From NCBI RefSeq assembly GCF_000317475.1, contig NC_019729.1, positions 4,478,501-4,542,500 of the forward strand: DNA of 64,000 nucleotides, in the 5' to 3' direction. The first letter of the stretch is position 1, and the number at the start of each line of letters is the position of its first letter. Below the pieces are notes generated by a model. It ran no database searches. It was not told where the DNA came from and was given only the letters and a program-made list of their open reading frames with translations. The DNA comes from Oscillatoria nigro-viridis PCC 7112. GTDB lineage: Bacteria; Cyanobacteriota; Cyanobacteriia; Cyanobacteriales; Microcoleaceae. Below, piece by piece: positions 9,807 to 18,840 of this stretch. The position numbers and the translations under genes were made by a program.

Positions 9807-11201
9807 ATGCTCGAAACAGTTTCTGTGGCAGCGATGCCATCTGAACGGGAAACAAACACTGGGAATAGGCGCTTTCCGACTGCATTCAAAACCATAGCAA
9901 CCTTAATTTTACTGCTATTAGTAATGCCCCTGAATCTCGCTTTAACTGCGATCGCCCTACTGAGATCCATCATCATCAAACCGTTTCAGTCTCGATCGAC
10001 TACAGCGACTCCCCAAACGATTTTGATTAGCGGCGGCAAGATGACCAAAGCATTGCAGCTAGCGCGATCGTTCCATCAGGCCGGTCATCGGGTAATTTTG
10101 GTTGAAACCGAGAAATACTGGCTGACAGGTCATCGTTACTCTCGGGCAGTCGATCGCTTTTACACAGTACCAAACCCGCAGACAGAGGAATACCCCCAAG
10201 CACTCTTAAAAATTGTCCGACAAGAGGGAGTTAATGTTTACGTTCCCGTCTGCAGTCCAGTCGCGAGTTACTACGATGCCGAAGTCAAAAGGGTACTTTC
10301 CGGGCACTGTACGGTAATGCACGTAGATGTCGAAACTCTGCAGCGTTTGGATGATAAATATGAGTTTGCAACAGCCGCCCAAGCATTGGGGCTGCCAGTT
10401 CCGAAGTCTTACCGCATTACTAATCCCCAGCAAGTAATCGATTTTGATTTTAGTGATGCACAGCGCAAATACATTATCAAAAGTATTCCCTACGATTCTG
10501 TCCGCAGGTTAGATCTCACTAAGTTACCCTGCGAAACCCCAGCCGAAACAGCCGCTTTTGTCAACTCATTACCAATTTCTGAGAGTAAACCTTGGATTAT
10601 GCAAGAGTATATTCCGGGGCAAGAATTCTGCACTCACAGTACCGTCCGTAACGGTCATCTTCAGTTGCACTGTTGCTGCAAATCGTCGGCGTTTCAGGTT
10701 AATTACGAGAATGTCGATCGCCCGGATATCGAAAATTGGATTCGTCAGTTTGCCAAGAGTCTCAATCTGACTGGGCAAGTTTCCTTTGATTTCATTCAGG
10801 CGGCGGATGATGGAGAGATTTACGCGATCGAATGCAACCCCCGCACCCATTCAGCCATCACGATGTTTTACAACCATCCCGATGTGGCAAAAGCTTATTT
10901 GGAACCCGACCCTTTACCGCAGACTGTGCAGCCTTTGGCATCCAGTCGCCCGACTTACTGGATTTACCATGAAATTTGGCGGTTGGTGACTCATTTATCG
11001 TCGCCAAAGCTCGTTTCTGAGCGGTTAAAAATTATCGCCCAAGGCAAAGATGCTATCTTCGATTGGGACGATCCGCTGCCGTTTTTGATGGTGCATCATT
11101 GGCAAATTCCATTATTGTTATGGGGAAATTTGCAGAATCCTAAAGAGTGGATTCGGATTGATTTTAATATTGGCAAGCTTGTGGAAATAGGGGGAGATTG
11201 A
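9807..11201 (+). CDS. mysC: ATP-grasp ligase making mycosporine-glycine
   Basis: Attaches glycine to 4-deoxygadusol to form mycosporine-glycine. The 464-residue protein has an N-terminal hydrophobic helix (about 25-52, ATLILLLLVMPLNLALTAIA) and then an ATP-grasp core: NAD/ATP-fold start ILISGGKMTKALQLARSFHQ, YIIKSIPYDSVRR, PWIMQEYIPGQEFCTHS, and the metal-binding IYAIECNPRTHSAITMF. The helix suggests membrane association. mysD begins 2 nt after its stop. Order and content match mysABCD clusters of other cyanobacteria. Confidence 0.92.
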   Translation: MLETVSVAAMPSERETNTGNRRFPTAFKTIATLILLLLVMPLNLALTAIALLRSIIIKPFQSRSTTATPQTILISGGKMTKALQLARSFHQAGHRVILVETEKYWLTGHRYSRAVDRFYTVPNPQTEEYPQALLKIVRQEGVNVYVPVCSPVASYYDAEVKRVLSGHCTVMHVDVETLQRLDDKYEFATAAQALGLPVPKSYRITNPQQVIDFDFSDAQRKYIIKSIPYDSVRRLDLTKLPCETPAETAAFVNSLPISESKPWIMQEYIPGQEFCTHSTVRNGHLQLHCCCKSSAFQVNYENVDRPDIENWIRQFAKSLNLTGQVSFDFIQAADDGEIYAIECNPRTHSAITMFYNHPDVAKAYLEPDPLPQTVQPLASSRPTYWIYHEIWRLVTHLSSPKLVSERLKIIAQGKDAIFDWDDPLPFLMVHHWQIPLLLWGNLQNPKEWIRIDFNIGKLVEIGGD

Positions 11202-11203
11202 GT

Positions 11204-12229
11204 ATGTCAGTATTGCGGGTTTTGCATTTAGTCGGCTCGGCAGTTAGCGATTTTTTCTGTAATTTATCGCGCCTTTATGCAGAAGATTGTCTGAAAAATA
11301 CGGCTAATTCAGCACTCTATGAATTTCATATTGCCTGTATTTCTCCCGATCGCCAATGGCGTTTTCCTACATCTCTAGATCCGAGTGCGATCGCGGCCGC
11401 TAATCCCATGTCTCTAGCGGGCGCTGTAGAGGTGCTGACACAGCTAAAGATTGACGTAATGGTACCGCAGATGTTTTGCATCCCCGGCATGACTCAATAC
11501 CGCAGCTTGTTCGATATGCTGAGTATTCCTTATGTGGGTAATCCGGCAGAGTTGATGGCGCTGGTGGCTGATAAAGCGAAGACTAAGGCAGTAGTAGCGG
11601 CCGCTGGGGTAAGTGTACCGTTGGGAGAAGTTGTCCGCGCGGGCGATCGGCTTTCGATTGATTTGCCGGTGGTGCTCAAGCCACTAAATGGTGATAATTC
11701 CATTGGAGTGACTTTGGTTAAAAATGCTGCTGACTATGATGCGGCTTTGCAGACAGCATTGACTCATTCAGAGGAAGTGCTGGTAGAAAAATTCATTGAA
11801 TTGGGTAGAGAAGTTCGCTGTGGGATTATTGTCCAAGCTGGCGAGCTCGTCTGCTTGCCGCTGGAAGAGTATGCTGTGCATCCTGATACGAAGCCGATTC
11901 GGAGTTATGCCGATAAGCTGAAACAAAATGACGATGGCAACTTGAGTTTGACTTCTAAGGATATTACCAAGTCGTGGATAGTTGACACCAGCGATCCGAT
12001 TACTCAGAGAGTTTGGGATCGGGCCAGAAAATGCCACATCGCTTTGGGCTGTCGCCACTACAGTTTATTTGATTTTCGCATCGACCCGCACGGACAACCT
12101 TGGTTCTTAGAAGCGGGGCTGTACTGTTCTTTTGCCGAAAAAAGCGTGCTTTCTACTATGGTCAAAGCATCGGGAATTTCTCTGGATAGTTTTTTTGAAA
12201 GTATGTTGCAAAATGCCTTGCAGAGATGA
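11204..12229 (+). CDS. mysD: D-Ala-D-Ala ligase-like enzyme, second amino-acid addition to mycosporine
   Basis: Condenses a second amino acid with mycosporine-glycine to give an imino-mycosporine such as shinorine or porphyra-334; the substrate amino acid cannot be read from the sequence. It has the ATP-grasp motifs of D-Ala-D-Ala ligases: DKAKTKAVVAAAGVSVP, LPVVLKPLNGDNSIGV, EVLVEKFIELGREVRCGI and FDFRIDPHGQPWFLEAGL. I chose ATG 11204 (GGGGAG 7 nt upstream) over a TTG six nucleotides earlier. It is the last gene of the cluster. Confidence 0.9.
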   Translation: MSVLRVLHLVGSAVSDFFCNLSRLYAEDCLKNTANSALYEFHIACISPDRQWRFPTSLDPSAIAAANPMSLAGAVEVLTQLKIDVMVPQMFCIPGMTQYRSLFDMLSIPYVGNPAELMALVADKAKTKAVVAAAGVSVPLGEVVRAGDRLSIDLPVVLKPLNGDNSIGVTLVKNAADYDAALQTALTHSEEVLVEKFIELGREVRCGIIVQAGELVCLPLEEYAVHPDTKPIRSYADKLKQNDDGNLSLTSKDITKSWIVDTSDPITQRVWDRARKCHIALGCRHYSLFDFRIDPHGQPWFLEAGLYCSFAEKSVLSTMVKASGISLDSFFESMLQNALQR

Positions 12230-12684
12230 CTTATATCAATTCCGTTAGCATCGGAATTATTCATTTCTCTCTGATCTCTCTGTGTTCTCTGCGTCCTCTG
12301 TGGTTAAATCATTCCGATATATAGTGGTTCTCAGAAAGATGAGGTACGTAGTTGGGCTTGGGCCCTATACGTTTCAGTGGTTAATAAGCTGTCATTCATA
12401 CCTCATCTTTTTGAGAAAGGCTATAAAGGTCAACGATATTTGGCTGAGTTTGCGATCCGAGTAGGTAAAACATCACAAAATTTGTGAAATCATTATCGTA
12501 TCAAGAACTTATGTAGATACTTTGAGATTCAGTCGATCGGCGCGATCGGTATTTTGAGATTGTGGACGCATAATTATATCAAACTTCACTTATTATGTCA
12601 ATGATTGTCGGTAACAATACCAACAGGACTTGTGCCATCTTCTAGCTTTCCGCATACTAATCACCAGACAGAGGAAACCACAAC
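12230..12684. other. Spacer with dispersed repeats
   Basis: Contains a ctctctgtgttctctgcgtcctctgtggtta repeat (12266-12307; relatives at 48518-48562 and 58670-58712) and a 106-bp MITE-like element. The rest is A/T-rich with no gene visible. Confidence 0.6.
12320..12425. mobile_element. MITE with TATAG ends, copy 1 (106 bp)
   Basis: The left end TATAGTGGTTCTCAGAAAGA and the reverse complement of the right end, TATAGCCTTTCTCAAAAAGA, match over about 27 nt, both continuing TGAGGTA. The TA at each tip fits the TA target duplication of IS630/Tc1-type transposons. It has no coding capacity. A second copy in the opposite orientation is at 30087-30182. Confidence 0.8.
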
Positions 12685-13323
12685 ATGATCCAAACCATAT
12701 CGAAAACAATCACGTTTGATGAGTTCGTTGCTTGGTATCCAGAGAACTCTGTCCACAAGTACGAACTGCACAATGGAGTAATTGTTGAAATGCCTTTAGG
12801 AACCGGCCGTCATTCCCGCGTTACAGGTTTCATCCGTTCAAAACTATCAATCGAAATTGACCGCCGCTCCTTACCTTATTCCATCCCCGGCGACTGCCTG
12901 CTCAAACCCGTCCGCAACGAGGCGGGCTACCTGCCAGACGCAGTTGTCCTAGACGAAGCAGCTCTGCGCCAGAGAGAACCGCGCTGGGATACGGAATCCA
13001 TCATCACGATGGGGTCTTCGGTGCGGTTGGCTGTAGAGGTCGTCAGCACTAACTGGCGGGACGATTACCATCTCAAATTCGCTGACTACGAAGAAATGGG
13101 CATCCCCGAATACTGGATTGTGGACTACCTTGGTTTGGGCGGTCGCAAGTTTATCGGCACTCCCAAGCAACCCACGCTCTCGGTTTGCCAGTTGGTTGAC
13201 GGCGAGTATCAGGCAAAACAGTTTAAGGGCGATGACACAGTTGAGTCGCTGGCTTTCCCAGAGTTGAGGTTGACGGCCGAGGTGATTTTTCGAGCCGGTC
13301 TGCCTCCAACCGAGCCGAGCTAG
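12685..13323 (+). CDS. Uma2 family (DUF820) putative restriction-endonuclease-fold protein
   Basis: The 212-residue protein has the features of the Uma2 family that is greatly expanded in cyanobacteria: TFDEFVAWYPENSVHKYELHNG near the start, PLGTGRHSRVTGFI, PDAVVLDE with the catalytic-site Asp, RLAVEVVSTNWRDDY, and DYEEMGIPEYWIVDYLG. The fold is PD-(D/E)XK nuclease-like, but biological roles are not established. An almost identical but broken copy begins at 13553. Confidence 0.85.
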   Translation: MIQTISKTITFDEFVAWYPENSVHKYELHNGVIVEMPLGTGRHSRVTGFIRSKLSIEIDRRSLPYSIPGDCLLKPVRNEAGYLPDAVVLDEAALRQREPRWDTESIITMGSSVRLAVEVVSTNWRDDYHLKFADYEEMGIPEYWIVDYLGLGGRKFIGTPKQPTLSVCQLVDGEYQAKQFKGDDTVESLAFPELRLTAEVIFRAGLPPTEPS

Positions 13324-14164
13324 AAGGAGTGGGGGGCGATCGGGTATCAAAAGGATATCAAATGGGTACAAAAGGACACCAATTTTGTGACAAATCGGCG
13401 TTTTGTAGCAAGTGCTGTTTTGTCAGGACGGGCGATCGAACTTATATCAGCTACAGTTTAATTTGTCAAGGCTTTGCGATATTGATATCGCAAAGCCTTG
13501 TGTAATATTTGAGCTTTCCGCATACTAATCGCCAGACAGAGGAAACCACAACACGATCCAAACCATATCCAAAACAATCACGTTTGATGAGTTCGTTGCT
13601 TGGTATCCAGAGAACTCTGTCCACAAGTACGAATTGCACAATGGAGTAATTGTTGAAAGGCCTTTAGGAACTGGCGACCATTCCGACGTTACAGGTTTCA
13701 TTTCCGGTGAAATCAATTTTGAAATCAGGCGACTGCAATTGCCTTACTCAATCCCTGGTGACTGCTTGCTCAAGCTTGCGCGTAACGAATCTGGCTACCA
13801 GCCAGATGTAATTGTCCTAGACCGAACCGCACTTGCAAGCGAACCGCGCTGGAAAAAAGAATCAGTCATCACGATGGGATCTTCGGTGCGACTAGCTGTA
13901 GAGGTGGTCAGTACGAACTGGCGGGATGATTATTTTTTCAAAGCTTCCGACTATGAAGAAATGGGCATTCCCGAATACTGGATTGTAGACTATCTTGGTT
14001 TAGGCGGTCGCAAGTTTATCGGCAATCCCAAACAACCCACTCTCTCGATTTACCAGCTAGTAGATGGGGAGTATCAGGTAAAACAGTTTAGCTAGACAGA
14101 CGGGAATCCCCACACCATACCGATCAAGGTTGGTGTGGGATGAAAGGCGCGTGAGACGAGGATT

Positions 14165-14212
14165 CCATCTGTCCACAATCTCAAGGCGCAGCTTTGAGCG
14201 GTGGACAGATGG
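14165..14212. terminator. Two-storey hairpin just past tnpA
   Basis: CCATCTGTCCAC (14165-14176) pairs perfectly with GTGGACAGATGG (14201-14212), and inside it CTCAA (14180-14184) pairs with TTGAG (14194-14198). It lies 20 nt past the tnpA stop, inside the element. It could terminate tnpA transcription or be a structural part of the left end. Confidence 0.55.
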
Positions 14213-14231
14213 ATGACGAGACGAACAAATC

Positions 14232-14645
14232 TTATTCTACAGGTCTATCTTGCCCCTCAATATACTTCTTTAATTGCTCAACCGTCACGCCACCACATGA
14301 AGCAATAAAATATCCATTTGTCCAAAAAACATCTTTCCAGTAAACTTTTTCAACTTCATCTACAAACTCTTTCCGCAAATAGCGACTAGATACAGTCTTA
14401 AGATTGTTGATAAGCTTACTTGGTTCAGTTTGCGGTGTATATTGAAGCAGCAAATGTACGTGGTCACGCTCACCATTAAATTCTACCAATCTTCCTTCCC
14501 ATTTTTCCATTAAGTTCTTGAAAATTTCCTCAAGCCTAGACAACATTTGATCGGTCAGAACTTTCCGCCGATACTTGGTTGTCAACACTAAATGACACTT
14601 GAGATCGGAAACTCCTCTGGCTTTATGGATAAAATCTGTACTCAT
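14232..14645 (-). CDS. tnpA: IS200/IS605 Y1 transposase TnpA
   Basis: A single-strand transposase with an HUH motif. The 137-residue protein (from MSTDFIHKARG) shows CHLVLTTKYRRKVL, the HUH motif HVHLLLQY, and the C-terminal helix EQLKKYIEGQ with the likely nucleophilic Tyr. It appears complete. I chose ATG 14645 over one at 14684 because the family begins close to this point. It is divergent from tnpB, with starts 66 nt apart. Confidence 0.88.
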   Translation of the reverse strand: MSTDFIHKARGVSDLKCHLVLTTKYRRKVLTDQMLSRLEEIFKNLMEKWEGRLVEFNGERDHVHLLLQYTPQTEPSKLINNLKTVSSRYLRKEFVDEVEKVYWKDVFWTNGYFIASCGGVTVEQLKKYIEGQDRPVE

Positions 14646-14711
14646 AGACTTGACACCAAACAACATTCTCTGATAAATTAACACTAATTAATGCGTATCG
14701 GCTACGATGCA

Positions 14712-16095
14712 ATGAAAGCGACCTACCAGTACCAGTTCTATCCCGACACTAATCAAAAGTTAACCCTCAACCATTGGCTGAGAATCTGTCGCTATTGGTA
14801 TAATCGACAGTTAGGTGATCGATTTGATTGGTGGGAGATGAACCGCACTGCTATAAATGCTTGTCCATTGATTGCTAGCATCTCTGCGCCCCGTGCGAAG
14901 CCCAACTACTACTCCCAAAAACAACAATTGCCCGTCATTAAGAAAGACCTAGTAAAAGTTTTTCATAGTGGCGAACTTTTGGATTTTAAGCAGGTAGATT
15001 CAACCGTACTGCAAGATGTCTCTAAGCGAGTAGACAAAGCTTTCGAGCGGTTTGTCATAGGGGATAGTAAGGGCGGAAGATCGGGTAAACCCCGCTTCAA
15101 GACTGAGGCAGACTACCGGACGATGACTTTTTCTACAGCTAACAGCGACTGGATTAAGTTGGTTCGTAAGAATTGGCTTTATATCCGACTGCCAAAGCTA
15201 GGCATCATAAAAGTTCGGATGCACCGTCTAATCCCTGATGGGTTTAGCGTCAAGCAAATCAGCGTAACTAGGAAGGCTGACGGTTGGTTCATCCAAATAA
15301 TGCTTGAAGACGCTTCAGTACCGCAGTTTATTCCTGATAAAATTACCCCAAACTGGAACAACTCGATCGGGTTGGATGCGGTACTGCATGAAGATGTCTA
15401 CCTGGCATCATCATCGGGCGAAAAGTTGCCTTCGTTAAAACCACTTACGTAAAAACCAATCTAAGTTAGACCGCATTTCAAGGAAGCGGAATAAGCAAAA
15501 ACGTGGCTCTAAATCTCGACGAAAATTAGCCAAAAAAGAAGCGAGACAACACCAAAAAATAGCGCGTTCTCGCCAAGACTTCCATTACAAAACGGCTCAC
15601 AAACTTGTCAAGTCTGGAGCTAAGTTTTTCTTTCACGAAGATTTGAACTTAAAGGGCTTAACAAAGCGGAATAAAGTTAAGCAAGACGATGAGGGTAATT
15701 ACCTTCCGAACGGTCAATCAGCAAAATCAGGATTGAATAAATCTTGGTTGGATGCTGCGTTCGGTCAATTTTTCAAGACGCTGGAATACATAGCCGAAAA
15801 AGCTGGATCAGTCGTCGTTTCGCAAAAACCTGCTTATACTTCAATGGTTCTGTGCTATCGGAATGAAATCATTTTTACCGATTGTGGGATACGGAATTAT
15901 TGGGATGAGCAAAACTCTCTGATGGTTGATCGCGATATTAATGCTGCGATAAATCTAAAGAGACTTGGGTTGGACATTTTCCCAAGTATAAAACGCCGTA
16001 GCGGGAATCTTTCTGTGGTGGGAACTATGGATGACAGTACCGTAAAGGAAATCTTGCACACCCTTCATCGGGCTGCTAAGAAGCCCACATCATAA
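14712..16095 (+). pseudogene. tnpB: TnpB RNA-guided nuclease gene with a 1-nt frameshift
   Basis: TnpB of IS605 elements is a small RNA-guided RuvC nuclease related to Cas12. The frame from ATG 14712 carries the N-terminal domain (YQYQFYPDTNQKL) and the first RuvC segment (IGLDAVLHEDVYLASSSGE), and then stops at 15452. The rest (RKNQSKLDRISRKRNKQK, FFHEDLNLKGL with the catalytic Glu, VDRDINAAINL with the last catalytic Asp) lies one base later, from 15448 to 16095. A single extra base near 15447 explains it. The zinc-ribbon cysteines are incomplete. The second half from ATG 15643 is too short to be active alone. Confidence 0.82.
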
Positions 16096-16482
16096 CTGTA
16101 CTCAGTTTGATGTGGGAGTATGTCACGGGAAGCGAGACTGTTGAGTCGCTGGCTTTTCCAGAATTGAGCTTAACAGCAGAGAAGATTTTTCTTGCTGGCT
16201 TGCCGAACTAGCAAGTCGAAATTATGCAAAGGGCGTAAGATTGTCGAAGCCTTCCGACGACACCAAAACCTGACAATTGGGTCAAAATCTGGCAGCGAAA
16301 AAGCGGGAAAGTACGATCGCACAAAGCCTAAAAAATCTCATCTCGCCCACGATCGCACAAATATCGCACAACAACTGCGGACACCACAACAGTCCAGAAC
16401 TTCCACATACACATTGCAATTTTTTTAATTGTGTGATATCATAAAACGTTCTTAAAAATAGCGCAACACTAACTATTACTGC

Positions 16483-17805
16483 ATGGCAACGAAGCCAACG
16501 ATCGCATTTAGTCACCTCGGCTGCGAAAAAAATCGCATCGATACCGAACACATGATCGGCTTGCTGGCTCAAGCGGGCTATCAAGTCGATTCTAATGAAG
16601 AATTAGCCGATTATGTTGTAGTCAATACTTGCAGTTTTATCCAAGCGGCGCGAGAAGAGTCAGTCCGCACCTTGGTAGAATTGGCAGAAGCTAATAAAAA
16701 AGTAGTCATCACCGGCTGCATGGCACAGCATTTTCAGCAGGAATTGCTGGACGAATTGCCCGAAGCAGTCGCAATTGTCGGCACTGGCGACTATCACAAA
16801 ATAGTCGATGTTATGCAGCAGGTGGAAAAGGGCGATCGAGTTTCCCTCGTCTCTTCAGAACCTACTTACATCGCTGACGAAACTACTCCCCGCTACCGCA
16901 CGACATCCGAAGGTGTGGCTTATCTGCGAATAGCAGAAGGCTGCGACTACCGCTGTGCATTTTGCATTATCCCGCACTTGCGCGGAAATCAACGATCGCG
17001 GACGATCGAATCTATCGTCGCCGAAGCTAAGCAATTAGCCTCCGAAGGGGTAAAGGAAATTATCTTAATTTCTCAAATTACCACCAACTACGGCAAAGAT
17101 ATTTATGGCGAACCGAAACTAGCCGAACTGCTTCGGGCTTTGGGTGAAGTAGATGTACCTTGGATTCGGATGCACTACGCCTATCCTACAGGTTTGACTC
17201 CCCAAGTTGTCGCAGCCATCCGCGAAACGCCCAACGTTTTGCCGTATTTGGATTTACCCCTGCAACATTCCCATCCCGAAATTCTGCGGGCGATGAACCG
17301 ACCTTTTCAAGCCGGGATCAATGATGCTATAGTCGATCGGCTCAAGGCAGCACTTCCCGGCGCCGTGATGCGGACAACTTTTATAGTCGGCTTCCCCGGC
17401 GAAACCGACGAACACGCAGCACACTTGCTGGAATTTGTCAAGCGCCACGAATTCGATCACGTAGGAGTTTTTGTATTTTCGCCAGAAGAAGGAACCCCAG
17501 CCTTTAGCTTGCCTCAGCAAATACCTGCAGAAATAATGGAAATGCGGCGCAATGCGGTAATGGCGGCACAACAACCTATATCATTGAAGAAGAATCAAGA
17601 GTCTGTCGGTCAGGTAGTTGATGTCCTGATAGAACAAGAACAACCAGAGACAGGCGAGTTGATTGGTAGATCCGCTCGGTTTTCCCCAGAAGTAGATGGA
17701 CTCGTCTATGTGACAGGAGAAGCGCGGCTGGGATCGATCGTACCTGTGAAAATTACTGGTGCAGATGTCTACGACCTCTACGGTCAAGTCGATTTTAGAT
17801 TGTAG
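16483..17805 (+). CDS. rimO: Ribosomal protein S12 methylthiotransferase RimO
   Basis: A radical-SAM enzyme that adds a methylthio group to the beta-carbon of the conserved Asp of ribosomal protein S12. The 440-residue protein has the N-terminal UPF0004 cluster domain ([25 protein letters not shown], giving three Cys), the radical-[18 protein letters not shown] (C-x3-C-x2-C), [15 protein letters not shown], and a C-terminal TRAM domain starting about residue 375. The start lacks a strong Shine-Dalgarno sequence, but the protein is full-length. The 3' end runs into a heptamer-repeat tract that supplies the last codons. Confidence 0.94.
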   Translation: MATKPTIAFSHLGCEKNRIDTEHMIGLLAQAGYQVDSNEELADYVVVNTCSFIQAAREESVRTLVELAEANKKVVITGCMAQHFQQELLDELPEAVAIVGTGDYHKIVDVMQQVEKGDRVSLVSSEPTYIADETTPRYRTTSEGVAYLRIAEGCDYRCAFCIIPHLRGNQRSRTIESIVAEAKQLASEGVKEIILISQITTNYGKDIYGEPKLAELLRALGEVDVPWIRMHYAYPTGLTPQVVAAIRETPNVLPYLDLPLQHSHPEILRAMNRPFQAGINDAIVDRLKAALPGAVMRTTFIVGFPGETDEHAAHLLEFVKRHEFDHVGVFVFSPEEGTPAFSLPQQIPAEIMEMRRNAVMAAQQPISLKKNQESVGQVVDVLIEQEQPETGELIGRSARFSPEVDGLVYVTGEARLGSIVPVKITGADVYDLYGQVDFRL

Positions 17806-17821
17806 ATTGTAGATTTTAGAT
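17791..17821. repeat. Degenerate TTTTAGA heptamer tract at the rimO stop
   Basis: gattttagattgtagattgtagattttaga: four heptamers of the AAAATCT family, overlapping the last codons and stop of rimO. Confidence 0.65.
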
Positions 17822-18840
17822 GGACTGCACAGACTCATCTGGGAGTTCGATCTGTGGTCTAAAATGGTGGGATCGACCCTCATGAGTTGACGTGGCACTG
17901 TATCTACTGCTGGGCGGGGTCAAGTCTGAGTGTTGCTGGAACTGTCGCGATCGGCGGTGTGGCGAACCAAAACCGGACACCAGCCAAAAATGATTAGCGG
18001 ATTGTGCAGTAAAAGTAACTTTTTGTACAATATTGTGCAAAGATATGTAGCAAAGGGGTTCTAAACTTTTTTAGCCTCTCTCTGGCAATCGACGCTCCCC
18101 CTAGGAGTGCGGTAATCTCTACAGAACGATCGGAAAATTTTAACGAATTTAATGTTTTGTTTCTGAATGTAAAGAGTTATGATGATAACAAGCCAGAAAT
18201 AAGCGGGGATAATTTGAGATTGCTTCGCCGTCCGCCCTACACCACAACGGTATCCCGAAAGAGTGTTGAGATGGATAGGCGGTAACGGTAGCCCAAAAAG
18301 GAATACAAGCCTCCGGCTTAAGTCGTGGAGAGATAAAAATTTTAGAGGAAAGTTAAAGCTCTCTGATTCATCAGTGGAGTCAATCTAAAATCTAAAATCT
18401 AAAATCTAAAATCGACTGACGGTCGCCCCATCCCCTGCTCAATCCCGCAGGCGACGGATTGCGGGATAGCGCCTGAACCAAACAACCTGTTACTACTATC
18501 AGTAGTGAAGTGGGGCTGGTCATGATCCTCACTATAAAATGCCCTAGAGGGAAAGCTTGCAATTACCTCAAAGGAAGTCCAATGTCCTGTTTGAAGAATG
18601 TTGGAAGCCTATAACCCGACCCCTGGCGGTTGGTATCGGCGATGTCACAAAATCAAAGACGGCTGTCGAATTGGTAAATTTAGTCACCATCGACGGAGCT
18701 GCCCTATACTCGATTGCTATTTAAGAAGGTGCGCGCAGGCGCAGCACCATAAAGAACTCTTATGAGTTCCTGCCGCCGAGCAGAAATCCGCATCCGAGTT
18801 GGGCAACTTAGAAGGCTAAGACTCGTTATTAGGAGCATTA
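17806..18840. other. 1-kb spacer and probable long leader of the RNA helicase
   Basis: No open frame here looks coding. From about 18180 the strand toward the helicase is rich in short inverted repeats, e.g. ATCCCGCA 18442-18449 with TGCGGGAT 18460-18467, GGTGC/GCACC near 18729-18749, and ACTC/GAGT just after. Most G+C-rich blocks look transcribed rather than random, but I do not recognise them as a known RNA family. A long structured 5' leader would fit a cold- or redox-regulated helicase; this is inference. Confidence 0.4.
18382..18413. repeat. AAAATCT heptamer tract
   Basis: Four tandem copies of the heptamer (ATCTAAA)n within the putative helicase leader. The same unit occurs at 37645-37684 and 55374-55400. 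Confidence 0.8.

Larger units (their letters stand above)
14096..16125. mobile_element. IS200/IS605 element inserted in the Uma2 gene
   Basis: About 2 kb carrying divergent tnpA (minus) and tnpB (plus). Subterminal hairpins mark both ends: CCCACACCA 14109-14117 with TGGTGTGGG 14131-14139, and CCCACATCA 16084-16092 with TGATGTGGG 16108-16116. The ends resemble each other as imperfect-palindrome IS605 ends do, and there is no terminal inverted repeat. Exact boundaries are uncertain by some 10 nt because this family makes no target duplication. The interrupted host gene confirms the insertion. Confidence 0.85.
13553..16211 (+). pseudogene. Second Uma2 gene: start codon lost and split by an IS200/IS605 element
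   Basis: From 13553 the sequence follows the gene at 12685 closely, including its leader (cagaggaaaccacaaca). Where the first copy has ATG ATC CAA ACC, this one has ACG ATC CAA ACC. The frame then stays open to 14095 (RLAVEVVSTNWRDDYFFKAS, GIPEYWIVDYLGLGG). Its missing C-terminus reappears at about 16126-16211 as GSETVESLAFPELSLTAEKI and onward to a TAG. Everything between about 14096 and 16125 is the insertion. A TTG at 13634 could start a shortened protein, but this is probably dead. Confidence 0.85.

Noticed and set aside
15643..16095. Independent C-terminal TnpB gene
   Set aside because: It is the frame-shifted continuation of the upstream tnpB, exactly in register (195 nt, 65 codons after the break).
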